This document shows, in pieces, positions 38,698 through 51,044 of a stretch of 64,000 bases of DNA. The notes beneath the pieces were generated by a model. It was not told where the DNA came from and made no database searches. It saw only the letters and a list, made by a program, of their open reading frames with translations. The translations under genes were made by a program, and so were the position numbers. Each line of letters starts with the position of its first letter. Positions within the stretch are counted from its first letter, which is position 1. Origin of the DNA: Lithospermum erythrorhizon (Eukaryota > Streptophyta > Magnoliopsida > Boraginales > Boraginaceae); contig JADFUC010000432.1 in assembly GCA_019722365.1 (NCBI GenBank), positions 62,001 through 126,000 of the forward strand, written 5' to 3'.

Positions 38698-39352
38698 TTA
38701 GGGGTATTAATATGCAGATCGGTTCGGTTTTGAGTCAAAATTAGAAGCAGAACTATTCATCGGTTCTCTCAAATGATGAGCTTTCATCCGGTTCGATTCC
38801 GATGGGTTCCAATCATCGGTCCCCATCGATTCGAGTTTGGTTCCGGTTCGATTTGGTTTTGAGCCCATTTTTTAGTGTCGTCTTCAGGCTTAAAAATAAA
38901 GTCACAAGCCCAGATCCCCAACCGTGTATTTCAATTATCTCCTTCTAAAATTAATTATATAAATACGCATACATATTGATACCACCCAAAAATATCTTTG
39001 TATCTCATATAATTAGTAGTTTAAGAATAGGAATTTATCTCATCTCGTATTACATTATAACTATAATGAAAAATGTAAATATAAATTTCTCTCCTTAAAT
39101 GTCTGCGTGCAAATCTTCACCAAAGATATTTCAAATGTATCTACATATATTATTAGTTTTAGACAAATTTATATATCTAAGTATTACATAATATTTAGAA
39201 TCGAATTAGATTCGGTTCGGTTATTTGAAAGGTCGAGCACAATTAGTTCGATTCTCAGAGGCCCAAATGGTCGGTTCGATAATTTCGGTTATTTTTAGAT
39301 TTGGTTTACGTAGGTTGGATCGGTTTAAGTATTTTGTGCACGCTCCTACTTA
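38698..39352. mobile_element. hAT-like MITE, copy 1
   Basis: Bounded on the left by TAGGGGTATTAATATGCAGA and on the right by the reverse complement of a TAGGAGCGTGCACAAAATAC end. Both ends lead into repeated GGTTCGGTT-type words pointing inwards. The interior (gtgtcgtctt, ttcaat(t/a)..ctcctt, tctgcgtgcaaatctt) matches the second copy at 39,780-40,520. No open frame, so non-autonomous. An 8-base target duplication is not evident. The superfamily is inferred from the TAGGG(G)-type ends. Confidence 0.55.
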
Positions 39353-39779
39353 CGTGCATGTTCTCCCCGATCCTCCACTATGGTAGATTCATATATGGAT
39401 CTATATGTTATGTGAGCTAGATCCCGTATGGAACTTGTACAGTAGATTCATGTTACACCCAACATATGGAAACTTCCTTATAAGTTATAATGTTAGTCAA
39501 AGCCCAAATGGTATACTCCGAATTTGTTTTTTTTTATGAGGGAACAAAAAATGAATACAATATTAGTTGTTCACCGAAAAAAAATTAAAAAGTTAAGGAA
39601 GCAAGAGGGTCAAGTATTTTATTAAGAGTTTGATTAATATTATTAATATACTTTTAAAAGACACTTTATCAAAAACTTTAATTAATTAAATCCAAAAGCA
39701 AAGTATTTTATTAAGGGATAAAAAGTGGAAAAAACGAGATAAGTTGCGTTGAATTTACATGGGATCAGTAAAAATGAAA

Positions 39780-40523
39780 GGGAAAAGGGTACATTATATA
39801 TAAATCCCAAGGCCAAATTTCTCGAACCGTACCCTTTAGTTTCGGTTAACTTGGCCGTTTTAGTTTTAGATGGTATTGTAGTAGACTTGAAACTTCCAGC
39901 GGTTGGGATTCGATTAGAGTTCGGTTTTGGCCCGAAATTAGGCGAAGCTTTGACTGTCGGTTCTCTCGAGTCGAACCTAAATGGGTTCGGGATTCCCGTC
40001 CTATCGATTAAATCGGTTACAGTTCGATTTCGGTTAAATTTCGGTTTTTTTAATGTCGTCTTGAACTCAAAATTAAGTCCTTAAACTAGATTTAATCTAT
40101 ATAATTTCAATTGAACTCCTTTTAAAATTCGTTATACAATCTACATACGTATTGTCTGTAATCTGCTCTTTTCACATGCTTTTTATATTCCCTATATTAT
40201 TAGTTTAGAAATATTTATATATATTTTTTGTTTCATTATACCAATAATGAACAAGTTAAATCTAAGTGCCATTGCTTTAAAATAATACTGGCGTGCAAAA
40301 TCTTCTGAGATCTTTGAAAATGATAATAAACAAAAATTGAAAAATCTACACAAAATTTAGAAATCGGTTCGGTTAGGTTATTTCAAAGGCCCGACACAAG
40401 TTGGTCGGTTACCTCGGCCTTGAACCTATATCGGATTCGGTTCGATCGATTCAAAAGAATTCCAGTTATTTCGAGTTCCGGTTCGGTGATTCCGTCGGTT
40501 TGTATTTTGTTAGCCCCTAGTAG
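39780..40523. mobile_element. hAT-like MITE, copy 2
   Basis: Shares the subterminal GGTTCGGTT words and the interior order of copy 1 (atgtcgtctt, atttcaattgaactcctt, actggcgtgcaaaatctt). The right end reads gtattttgttagcccctag, the reverse complement of CTAGGGGCTAACAAAATAC, comparable to the end of copy 1. The left end is unclear. An open frame at 39,749-40,084 reads through the repeat and shows no known domain. Confidence 0.5.
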
Positions 40524-41500
40524 TAATACAAATAATAGTTAAATCAAGGAGAAACTTCGATAATGTACTAATGATGGTTCATAATAGTATAACTTGTCAA
40601 GTCGAGAATTCAAATCTTATCGTAAAGACATATATAAGCTAGTAAACAAATGCAAATCAATATCGATATATGTCTTTTAAGAGAATACCTCCACTATTAG
40701 CACAATTGTGCATGCCAAAAAAGCAATTGAGCTACCTTTGAGATAACACACTTTTATATGACCAAGCAAAAAATCCATAGACTAAGTTTATGAGGTAAGG
40801 GCTGATCTCATTTTCCACTTGTTCATGTAGCCATGTTTTAGTAGGCATGAAACAAGATAGGTAGTGAAGAAAGAGTTGGATGAAAAGAACAAAAAAGGTC
40901 CTTCACACACTATACTGTAATCTTTTTCATCAGGTTTCAACAATTTTGTCCAACTCTTAACTATTGCCTTTTTAACTACCCTCATCCACTGAGATTTTCT
41001 ACAAAATAGAATCCTTACATAGACTGACTCAAACTATTGCTCAACTAGTGTTAACATTTAGACATTGTTTGGTGCACACTAATGGAAACACCACGAGAAA
41101 TGTTAATAGGGGTGCAATACTGCAATATTACAGACGACATATGTTACATTGAATATGTCAAATCCAAGCAGTGGCTTTGGCCAAACTACGTTAGAAATGA
41201 AAATGAAGTGATTATAGTCTAGCGCAATGACAAAATTATCATTATAGCACATAAAGTAATGAGGCTGGTATGGTTTTCTTGCCCCCATAAAAAATATATC
41301 CTCTTTCCCTCCCACTCCCCTCAATTTTCATACCAAATATAGAGCAAAAGTCCATCCACAAATTTACAAAGACTTACCATTCCCTTCTGTCAATGGCACA
41401 TTCTTACTAACACTTTCAAATGCACCATATAATTCAACTCTTTCTGGAAGCCAAAAAGTATTGAATAATGATATATTATCAGTAGTGCTATACCAGCTCC
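40524..41500. other. intergenic upstream of the HIPL1-like gene
   Basis: AT-rich, with short open frames on the minus strand that look random. The last 100 bases hold the promoter of the HIPL1-like gene. Confidence 0.5.
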
Positions 41501-41511
41501 AGCAGCACATG

Positions 41512-41519
41512 TATAAATA
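41512..41519 (+). promoter_or_regulatory. putative TATA box of the HIPL1-like gene
   Basis: TATAAATA lies about 95 bases before the first ATG considered (41,607). Confidence 0.5.
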
Positions 41520-41606
41520 TCCTATGTGTTTCAAGTGCATGTCAACTTCCTTGATAAATTAGAACAAGAAGATAATAGTACCATCATTAAAAGCTGTTTC
41601 AAGTTT

Positions 41607-44600
41607 ATGTCCATTGCTAAAATGGATGATGTTTTTTTCAAGAACGTGTTATTTTGTCTACTATTGTTGTTCCCTTATCAATCAACTTCACTCCCTTTAT
41701 GTACTAACTTGAGTAAGCTCTATTTTTTCTCTCATGTTTTTTATTGCTCTAGATGATCTTATGTCCCATTTTGTTTGTCTGATACTGTTCTTGCTCTTAT
41801 AGGAGCACCTATGGCATCCAAGAACCCTTTGGACTTTTGTCCATATAATGGAACAGTGTGTTGTACTTCATCAGAGGATTCACAAATTGAGAAGAATTTT
41901 CAGAACATGAACATTTCTGATCCTACATGTAGTTCTATTGTGAAATCAGTCATATGTGCAGTGAGTTTTATCAAATATTTAGACTTAATACACAAACCTG
42001 TTTTTTTCATAATATTCCATATTGTTAGTTTCTCATTAAGTTCATGATCTTTTTAACATAAATCAGTCATATGATCTTTATACAATTATCAATTTGCAGA
42101 CATGCGATAAGTTCTCAGCAGAGCTGTATAAAATATCATCGCCAAGTCCTCGTTCAGTGCCAGTTCTTTGCGAATCCAGTGCTTCCGCGGTTAAGCTCTC
42201 TTCCTTGGCAACCCCTGGAAATAGAAAATTCTGTTCATCTGTATGGGATGCTTGTCAGAATTCATTAATAGCTAATTCTCCATTTGCGCCATCTTTGCAA
42301 AATACGGCTGGAGTTTCACAAAATTCGTCTGCTTCCAAGTTGACAGACCTCTGGCAATCAAAGGATGACTTCTGCAGGGCATTTGGCGCTCCCTTGGCAG
42401 ACGATTCCCTCTGTTATAGCGGAAAACCAATCGAACTCAACAAAACCGAGACAATTCCTCCATCAGGAATGTGCCTGGAGAAGATTGGTGATGGAACTTA
42501 CCTCAATATGGTTGCTCATCCGGATGGTTCTAACCGAGCTTTCTTTGCAACTCAGGCTGGAAAGGTTTTCTTGGCTACTATCCCAGATCAGGATTCAGGA
42601 CAAGCATTAGGACTAGATGAATCTAGCCCTTTCGTAGATTTATCAGATCAAGTTCACCTAGACACCAACTTTGGCCTGTTTGGGTTAGCATTTCATCCAA
42701 ATTTCTCCCAGAATGGCCGTTTCTTTGCATCATTCAACTGCGATAAAGTGACAAACCCAGGATGTTTTGGAAGGTGTGCCTGCAACTCAGATGTTGGTTG
42801 TGACCCTTCAAAGTTGGGTGCTCCAGCTTCATCTCAACCTTGCCAATTCCACACTATAGTGTCAGAATACACAGCCAATGGAACAGAAGCGGCTCCATCA
42901 ATGGTAATTGCCCTACTCCAAAACCTTATTGATATATACATGAATATCATTTCAAGTATGCATATCAAGCCGTGTAATACAAACGACGATTTGATAACAA
43001 ATAAGAGAGCTCTTTCTTGAAATCCTAAGATTATTTATACACAAAAAAACGGAACATTGTCATATCTTACACTCAAGCCAATAGAAAAAAAAAATACACT
43101 CAAGCCAGTAGAGTATCCAAAAAAACAGAACATGGAATTCTAAACTAATTAACATGGAATTCAGCCAGTGTTAGTATCCTAATCATATTTTCTTGTAAAA
43201 CAGGCTCAGCATGCTAAACCAACAGAAGTGAGAAGAATATTTTCAATGGGGCTTCCATACAAATCAACAGCTGGAGGCCAACTTCTTTTTGGACCTCAAG
43301 ATGGGTATCTCTACCTGATGATGGGAGACGGTGGACCAAAAGGGGATCCTCTCAATTTTTCACAGAATAAGAAGTCATTGCTTGGGAAAATTATGAGGCT
43401 AGACGTCGATAATATACCAAGTCTGTATTCTCTTTCTCATCCTTGCCATTCTTGCATGTTATAAATAACTATGTTCACCAATATTGGTATCATTATAGGT
43501 AAACAAGAAATTGCTGATCTGCATTCATGGGGAAATTACTCAACCCCCAGAGATAACCCTTACGCTGATGACAAGGAGTTGGCCCCTGAGATATGGGCGT
43601 TGGGGTTGAGGAACCCCTGGCGTTGTAGCTTCGATTCAGAAAGGCCTTCATATTTCATCTGTGGTGATGTTGGTCAGGTACGAGTTCATTGGTCTAGGAA
43701 AGGCTAAGATCAGTTTTGAGTTTGGATCCATGACTAAGGATTGTTCAACAATATATTTTACCTTGGTATCAAGGCTTCCATCAAGTTCATGTGCAACAAT
43801 ATTATTGCATGCTATGATTTAATTTCAAAGCACCAAATTGAGCTTTCAACTCAAATGTTCTCAGTGTTTTGATACAAGTAAATCACCACAACTATGCAGG
43901 ATACCTATGAAGAGGTGGATATCATTACCAAGGGAGGAAACTACGGATGGCGAGTATATGAAGGCCCTCTTGTCTTCACATCTCAGCCAGCATCAGGCAG
44001 CAATACTTCTGCTGATTCCATCGAACCTATACTCCCTATCGCAGGATACACCCATTCAGAAGTCAATAAGAAAACGGGGTCAGCCTCGATATCAGGTGGT
44101 TATGTCTATCGATCTAAGACTGACCCCTGCATGTATGGAAGGTAATATATCAAACAACTTTCAGATACTTCATCAAATGTGTCAACATAATTAATTGGAA
44201 AAATTATGACATTATGGTGGGTACTAGGTTTGGATTAGCCCTATATAGTTTGAAAATTGCATATATTCATATCTAAAGTACTAATATATTTTCATCAAAA
44301 GACTAAATTACCTCTGTATTTCTGGGATGATTGGGAAACAACAATCATAGTCTAGGATGCTATTACATCTTTGAGGTGAAAACTGAAAATGAAACTACAG
44401 TTTTTCAACTATTGTTAAGTAATCTCTAATTTTTGTATTGGTAAATTAGGCCATGTCTATCTTCTGATCAAGGGCATTGTCCATTATCTTTAAATTTGAT
44501 TAAACAAAAATTCTTTAAATTGGTGCACAGTTACCTCTATGGGGATCTCTACGGCGAAAACATTTGGGCAGCTTTGGAAAATCCCATAGACAGTGGGAAG

Positions 44601-44930
44601 TTTTCAGCACAAAACATTACTTTTGGTTGTGCTCAAGATACTCCCATGAGCTGTGCCTCGGCTGCCAAAGGACCCCTTCCTGCATTAGGCTATGTATTCT
44701 CATCAGGACAAGATAACAACAAAGATGTGTTCATCCTAACAAGCAGTGGCGTTTATCGAATAGTCAGGCCTAGTCGTTGTAATTACTCTTGCTCAAAGGA
44801 AACAGCAACCACCAATGCAAAGCCTACCCCCCCAGCTCCATCACACAGTCAACATATACGCCCTCATTTGGTGCCTGCACTTTTTCTTTCTTTATTGTTG
44901 CTCTTGTTAGAGGTGCCATATTTCACATAG
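41607..44930 (+). CDS. HIPL1: HIPL1-like protein (hedgehog-interacting-like; sugar dehydrogenase fold)
   Basis: Plant HIPL proteins are predicted GPI-anchored surface proteins with a glucose/sorbosone dehydrogenase-like beta-propeller; their function is little known. Seven exons: 41,607 (or 41,622)-41,712; 41,803-41,960; 42,100-42,903; 43,204-43,420; 43,499-43,677; 43,900-44,141; 44,531-44,930. All borders are GT-AG and the phases join; from the second ATG the product is 696 residues. The signal peptide is MDDVFFKNVLFCLLLLFPYQ. A cysteine-rich domain follows (DFCPYNGTVCC, CSSIVKSVICATCDKFSAEL, CSSVWDACQNS). The propeller starts at MCLEKIGDGTYLNMVAHPDG and has FGLFGLAFHPNF, LLFGPQDGYLYLMMGDGG, EIWALGLRNPWRCSFD and GGNYGWRVYEG. 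The final residues are hydrophobic (LVPALFLSLLLLLLEVPYF) after a small-residue region, as expected for a GPI signal. No breaks were seen. Confidence 0.92.
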
Positions 44931-46110
44931 TGCTTTGAATCATATTTTCCAGGCCATTGTAAGTGAACATCAACAGTATTTTCTTGAGTTAATTATTTTG
45001 TTACTCAACTGTTTTTAGGCAAATCATTTTTATATCTTACTGGCTAAACTATAATTTAATACAACACTGGATCAAGTATTGATCCAACATCAAGAAACAA
45101 CAGTTGTTTTATCAACATGAAGAAACATTCACCTGAAATAATTTCACACATACAGGGGCATATATAAGAGCTTAAGTAAATAAAGTAATTACTCGAATTA
45201 CCAATAATAAACAAGTACTGTAATGCATTTGAAGTTTGACTAATGAGTTTATTCATGCATGCTATAATAAGTTTCCTCATTGTCTTGATCATAAGAAGTT
45301 GTGGTATTGCTACTTTGGTAGATTTTTTTTTTTTGGTTTTCTTGGTTCAACTTATAAATTAGAGGACAAAAAATGATTTGAATATCACAAAATTTCTCAT
45401 TTTTCACCAAAAAGTTGTTACATGTCTAAATAACATATCCTTTCCCATGTAACATATAAAAACATATCCCACTAGATTAACAAAATACCCTTTCATCCAT
45501 ATCTATTAAATTTTGCCAAAGCTCTTGTTGTTCATTACTTTTGTGTTTTGTTCTAAGAAAGTTCTGAAAAATATGGAGAATTTTATTTTAAAAGTATTGT
45601 ATTTGACTATATATTATAACCTCAATGCAATGTGGTTAAAGGGACTGTATTTGTTAAGAAAATAAGCTAAATTGTGACTTTCTTGTCACTTTAATACTGA
45701 AAAATTCATGAAAGTTGTATAATGAAACCAAAAGACACCTTTTAATAAGGGTAATGATTATGCCTTATTATTGAGCACTCACCACTTCAATTATTTTAAG
45801 CCTGCATGATCACTTCAACTTAGATCATCTCATCATTGCTCCAAGTGCAAAAACCTAAAACGAATTTATTCTTTTGAAAGTGATCAGGGACATTATATGC
45901 ATTGAGACACAAGACATTAATTAATTCATGTTTAATTTGAAGAGGACGGGAAGAAAGAAAGAAAATATTTCAATAAATGAGGAAAATGCAAAAAATAAAA
46001 TAAAAAATACTTGCACTCAATTAGAAAACCCAAACTATTGATGTAGATATATAGAATTATAGATGGCCATCATTTACTTAACAATATGAACACATTCTGA
46101 ATATAATAAC
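44931..46110. other. intergenic, 3' of the HIPL1-like gene
   Basis: 3' UTR and AT-rich flank. No further gene or element recognised before the candidate Helitron border. Confidence 0.5.
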
Positions 46111-46682
46111 ACTAGTAAAAAGGGCCGTACGTTACACGTACTAATTTTATTGTACGTAATTTTTTTGTTATAATGATCAAAAGTAATTAAAAAATTGAAT
46201 TCTCTAAGGCCACTTTTCCTAAAATAAAAATCTCAAATTTTGTTTCCTTTCGGTTCAAATTTGTGGAGTTAAATAAAATGGAGTAACTTGAGATGAATTT
46301 GAATCATACTAAAACTCTATGTAAAAATAAAAGTAACTTACAAATTGAGATGAATGTAGTAATATAGAAACAAAAGTCTGTAATAAATCAATTTTCATAC
46401 ATTTTATACGGTACCAATTTTCATAACATTTATTTATAATAAATTATGATATTTTTAGTAAATTACATTAAATATGTTAATACTTTAAATATTTTTCATC
46501 GTATATTAATAGTATTTTTCATCGTATTTTTAACCTAGAATTATTCTTAACATAATACTTTTGATTATTCAAGTAAAAATAATGTGTCAATTTTGTATCA
46601 AACTTAATAATTTTATTAAGTAGAGTACTATAATTTCATACCATATATAACTTGTAATAGAGTCCCTACAATAAAATAATTC

Positions 46683-46990
46683 TATTTGCATGTAGAATCC
46701 TATATTATAGGATTTGTATTTGTAGTCTTTTATTTTAATTAAAATTTATCAAAATACAATTATACCCTTCATTAAGGGTATTTTAGTCCGTTCAATCACG
46801 AAAAAAGGAAGAAACTTTTAAGACAACTCGTGCTTATTCTATTTGCATGTAAACCTTATATTATAAGATTTGTATTTGTAATCTTTTATTTTAATTAAAA
46901 TTTATCAAAATACAATGATATCCTTTATTAAGGATATTTTAGTTCGTTCAATCACGAAAAAAGAGAAGAAATAGCAATTTCACAAATCTA
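46683..46990. repeat. tandem pair of about 157 bases, third copy near 47,960-48,110
   Basis: Two adjacent units share, in order, atttgcatgta, gatttgtatttgta, a tcttttattttaattaaaat stretch, atcaaaatacaat and gttcaatcacgaaaaaag. A third, more diverged unit near 47,960-48,110 keeps ttgcatgt, tgtatttgtaatctttta, atcaaaatacaattatatc and aagggtattttag. All lie inside the candidate Helitron. Confidence 0.75.
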
Positions 46991-47644
46991 TAGAATAAGC
47001 AACACATGATGTACATAATATTATACTGCAACCAACAAATTATAAAAAGGACAATATGAATTAATCTATAAAAATTCATATAGATTAATCTATATACTAA
47101 ACATTATAATTTTATAGGGAATAGATTAATCTAACAAATGCACAAAAAGGAAAATAACAAGAAATGATAAGACTACAAATGCACAAGAATGCATATGAAT
47201 TTTTATAATTTTCATAAAAATATGATCATATTTTTCATAAAAATATTATATACTAAACATTATAAAAATTATATGATCATATCTTCATAAAAAATATGAT
47301 CAACCAACAAATACAAAAAGGAGAAGAAATAAACAAAGGAACCTAAGATAAGACCAAATTAGTCATGATAAGGGATGACCGTGTTGAAGATAACAATTTC
47401 CAACAAAAGCATAAAAAATAAAGAAGGAGAAGTTTGATTATTTGAAAGCGTTGACAAATTTTACCTCCATTTACTTTAAAGTCCTCGAGCTTCAAAACAT
47501 CGAATCATTGCGATGCAGTCCGATAAAAAAGATAGCAATAATCCCGCTGCCGTCATGAAGTTTATAGGTTGATGAAATTTTTAGTTTTGATGATTTTATA
47601 GTTTTAAGAAAATGATACTTTTTAGAGTTTATAAAAATTTATAT

Positions 47645-47950
47645 ACTCCCTCCATCCCATAAATATTGTCTATTTTTTTTTATAATTGTAACTTTCAAAC
47701 TTTGAACTTAAATATATTTATTTGTGTTGTATAATATTTTATAAAAAATATATCAATGAAAAGAGTTTGAAATGTATTTTTCATTGATATAGTTTTCATG
47801 AAGTATTAGCAATCATGGTTTTCTTGATAAATAAAAAATATATTTATTTGTGTTGTATAATACTCTACGCTAGGATAAGCAGTCATATTAGCAAAATATG
47901 ATAAGCAATCATGGTTTTCTTAATATATTTCACTTACGGTTAGTAGAGTC
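47645..47950. mobile_element. Stowaway-like MITE end, partial
   Basis: A TA-flanked CTCCCTCCATCCCATAAATA at 47,646 matches the well-known Stowaway (Tc1/mariner) terminal motif. The facing inverted end is not clear, so only one end is called. Two copies of tatttatttgtgttgtataata follow within 200 bases. Confidence 0.45.
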
Positions 47951-48495
47951 CTTTTCGGATATAATTTTTGCATGTGAAATCCTATATTATTGGATATGTA
48001 TTTGTAATCTTTTAGTTAAATTACAAATATATCAAAATACAATTATATCTTTCATTAATTGTTAAATCAAATTATTTGAGTAAGGGTATTTTAGGCGTTT
48101 TAAAAAGGAAGAAAGCTTTAAGGTAGCTAGTCTTGATTGCTTTTTATGTAAAATTCTTTATAATGTTTAGTATATATAGATATAGATAAATTTAAAGGGA
48201 GGTTATATGTAAGAATCTTTGTAAGTGCTTTTTTTATCTTTGAATTGGGGCCAATCCTCTTTCCACAGAATTTCGTTAACAAAAAAAAAAAAAAGTATCT
48301 CCTCACCACCAAATTAAAGAAAAATATTCCTCCTTTCCTACCCCATTCTCAAAAAGCTACACTCAAGGTTCTCTACTTAACATCACACACCAATAAATAA
48401 GATACTCAATTGAAGCCTCACCATTCACTCTCCTCTCCTTGTCTCTCTTCTCTTTAAGTACTTGTAGAACATTCCTTGTTGAATACTAACTCACC

Positions 48496-49496
48496 ATGAA
48501 AACAACTCATCTTCTTCAAACAATCATTTTCTTCTTTTATCTCCCCTCCTTAATCTCCTCCCAGACTTGTAAGAACACTTGCGGAACAATACCAATCAAG
48601 TATCCATTTGGCACTGGCTCTGGCTGCGGCGATCCTCGTTTCCAGCCCTACGTTTACTGCGAAAATGGACAGCTAAACTTCAAGACACACACAGGATGTT
48701 ATCAAGTCACATCCATTGATTACAACAAGAATGTTATGTACATTTCTGATACCTCCATGTCAACGTGCGCCTGTTGGCAGCCTAGCAAAGGCTTCAGCCT
48801 GGACTGGAATGCACCCTTCAGTTTCCAGGACGATACCATCTTCGCTCTACTCGACTGTTCTGTTGATTCTTCACCTATATATAAATCCAGTGGAGGCGAA
48901 AACAACTCGAGCTTCCCTATGTGTGATAATCAAGGCGCGGAGATTTGCAGCCTTCTGTATTCTTGCCAAGCTGTGAGCAGGATAGACCTCCCTGTATCAA
49001 CCTGCTGTGTCTATGCCCCGGTTGATCTTGGACCGTCGTTTGACATGGATTTGCAGAAACTGAAATGCACATCATATTCTAGCATACATGGCTTCAATGG
49101 GCAGTTTCCAAATCCACAGGGATGGAACTATGGCATTTCTTTGAAGTACAAGTTCAACTTCAATAATGATTATCCTATAGTTTGTGATAATTGTGAGAAG
49201 AGTCATGGAGTTTGTGGCTATAATGGACCATATAATGCATTTTCTTGTAATTGTCCTACTGGAGTGAACACAACAACAGATTGCTACTTAGGGCCAGTTT
49301 GGAATAACAGTATCCAAATTATTTCAGGGAAAATCAGTAAGAAAACTTTATCAGTTCAACTACAATAATTATTATATTTTCTTAACTCAGTTTTATAAAG
49401 ATTTGTATTTTATTTTATAATTGGAATAATCTTTTTGTATCAGGACCATTCTTCATCTTTTTCATGGCATGGTTCTTCATTGTTGCATTGATGTGA
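48496..49496 (+). CDS. GUB_WAK-domain protein without kinase, C-terminal membrane segment
   Basis: Resembles the extracellular part of wall-associated receptor kinases. The signal peptide (MKTTHLLQTIIFFFYLPSLISS) is followed by the galacturonan-binding GUB_WAK start QTCKNTCGTIPIKYPFGTG.CGDPRF, and then cysteine-rich segments: STCACWQPSKGFSLDW, CQAVSRIDLPVSTCCVY and the EGF-like CEKSHGVCGYNGPYNAFSC. Exon 1 can be read to a stop at 49,366-49,368, but a good donor (GTAAGA) at 49,337 and an acceptor at 49,441-49,443 join phase 1 to a small exon, 49,444-49,496. That exon encodes RPFFIFFMAWFFIVALM and a stop, a membrane or GPI-signal segment. The spliced form is 297 residues with no kinase. It may act as a wall sensor partner or decoy; that is inference. 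Confidence 0.85.
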
Positions 49497-51044
49497 GAAT
49501 CAAAGGATACATATTGGCAAAGAGGACCAAGTTCACAGATCAAATGGAACTTTTTCTTGATGTACTTGGAGAGTGGGAATTTAATTTTTCTTCTATTTTA
49601 TTGACTGAGATTGTGAATATATTGGGATTTCTCCAATAGTTTTCCAATCTTCAACAGACCAATGTTTGTTAATCTTTTCAATTATGTTCATTGACATGCA
49701 AAGAAAAGTTTCTTACTCTAGTCTACACAATTTTTACTTACCATTCAACATTGATGAATGTTTTTTTATGACATAATTTTAATAATCAATAGGCACTATT
49801 ACAAAGTAACTAAGTTAAAACATACAATTATTTATGGGATTAGAGATATAGATGCTAGTGAGGCAGGAGCAGACAAGATGTAATAATGGTCTGTGATTAA
49901 ATTTTACATGTTTAAATTACGCTTAAGCATCAGTCTAAACATACAAAAGTTAGAGAAAAGTAATTAAAATTAGAGAAAAGTACTCATACTCAAATTGTTA
50001 CATGCATACACATGAGTTAAAATTGCATATATTACATACAATTCATCTATTTAATTGACAAAACTTTTTATGAAAAAAGTTAATCATGATTATTGCTAAT
50101 ATATTAAGAGGTAATTCATAGATTATCATTAAGCTTCAAAACTATAGGGGGTCAGTTGAGTTCTTATCAGCAGCAATTGGGGGATATAAAGAGAGGCAAG
50201 ATCACATAAACAAATCTAAAATTCCAACTACAAATGGAATATGTTCCTTCTTTTAAGCCACTCCTTAAAGAGGGAATAATAACTTTGAGCATTTGTTCTT
50301 CATCTGTTACACATAACAGCTAAATAAAGTATGCAACAACATCTAAAGCTACATATTCTTGCACATATTCTATAATCATTTCCATCCACATTGAATTGGT
50401 TTTCCAGAAATTTCAAGAAAGTTCATCTTATCTTGACTTTTTGAGGAAAACTGGAAATAGGACCAAATGTTATTGTTGAGTATTATTCGGATTGGTATTT
50501 TACTTTCACTTTAGACATCATGCTACAAAATAGGAAAGTTCCAAACTAGAATGCTTGAAGAGGTAAATATGCAAATCGAATTCACAAACAATTACTGTGT
50601 TATAGACATAGAAACACGATCATGACTAACATTATTATGAAAAAAGTGCAAAGGGAACCGACAATGTATAACGTTGATAAACAAAATCAGCTCGTCATAT
50701 ATAGGCGAATTTCCTAACAAGTGATTTCCAAGTCATGAAATTCGATGAAGGAACGTTGACACTAACATCAAGCAAAAATAACAATTCATCCCGCTTCTAT
50801 GATAGTTTAGTATACATTTCAGGATACAATTGTAACTGCAGTTACAATGTTTTCTTCAAGTGATAATATGTTCTCCTGATATTCATCATCCTAGGTAAAA
50901 CAAGATGGGGAAATTAATTAGAAGTGAATGGAAAGGTACCAATCGGTGTGCCCCAACGTGCCAATCAGCTTGAGTTATGTACAGGATATAGTTCCAAAAA
51001 CTCTGTTGACTCCATCTTTCCAAAGTTCTATCTACTAACAATTG
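49497..51044. other. intergenic, nothing recognised
   Basis: 3' flank of the GUB_WAK gene, then AT-rich DNA up to the end of the decayed galactosyltransferase. No further coding words seen. Confidence 0.5.

Larger units (their letters stand above)
46112..48186 (-). mobile_element. candidate non-autonomous Helitron, about 2.1 kb
   Basis: Read on the minus strand, the 3' end has a perfect 6-base-arm hairpin (GTACGT-loop-ACGTAC, 46,127-46,141), then 11 bases, then CTAG followed by T, which is the canonical Helitron terminus. The matching 5' end would be A|TCTATATCTATATATACTAA at 48,186 (or A|TCTATATATACTAA at 48,180), the style common in plant Helitrons. There is no RepHel coding sequence, so it would be non-autonomous. 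Two further plus-strand tatatactaaacattata words (47,090 and 47,250) suggest nested ends. The interior carries three copies of a repeat of about 150 bases and a Stowaway-like end. The assignment is from structure only. Confidence 0.55.

Noticed and set aside
43769..43790. Sequence similar to a tRNA-Met primer-binding site (ttggtatca)
   Set aside because: It lies in a short HIPL1-like intron with no flanking LTRs.
46683..46990. Could the regular repeats be a CRISPR-like array?
   Set aside because: Only two adjacent copies of about 157 bases with no short repeat-spacer pattern, in a plant genome; they sit inside a transposon-like block.
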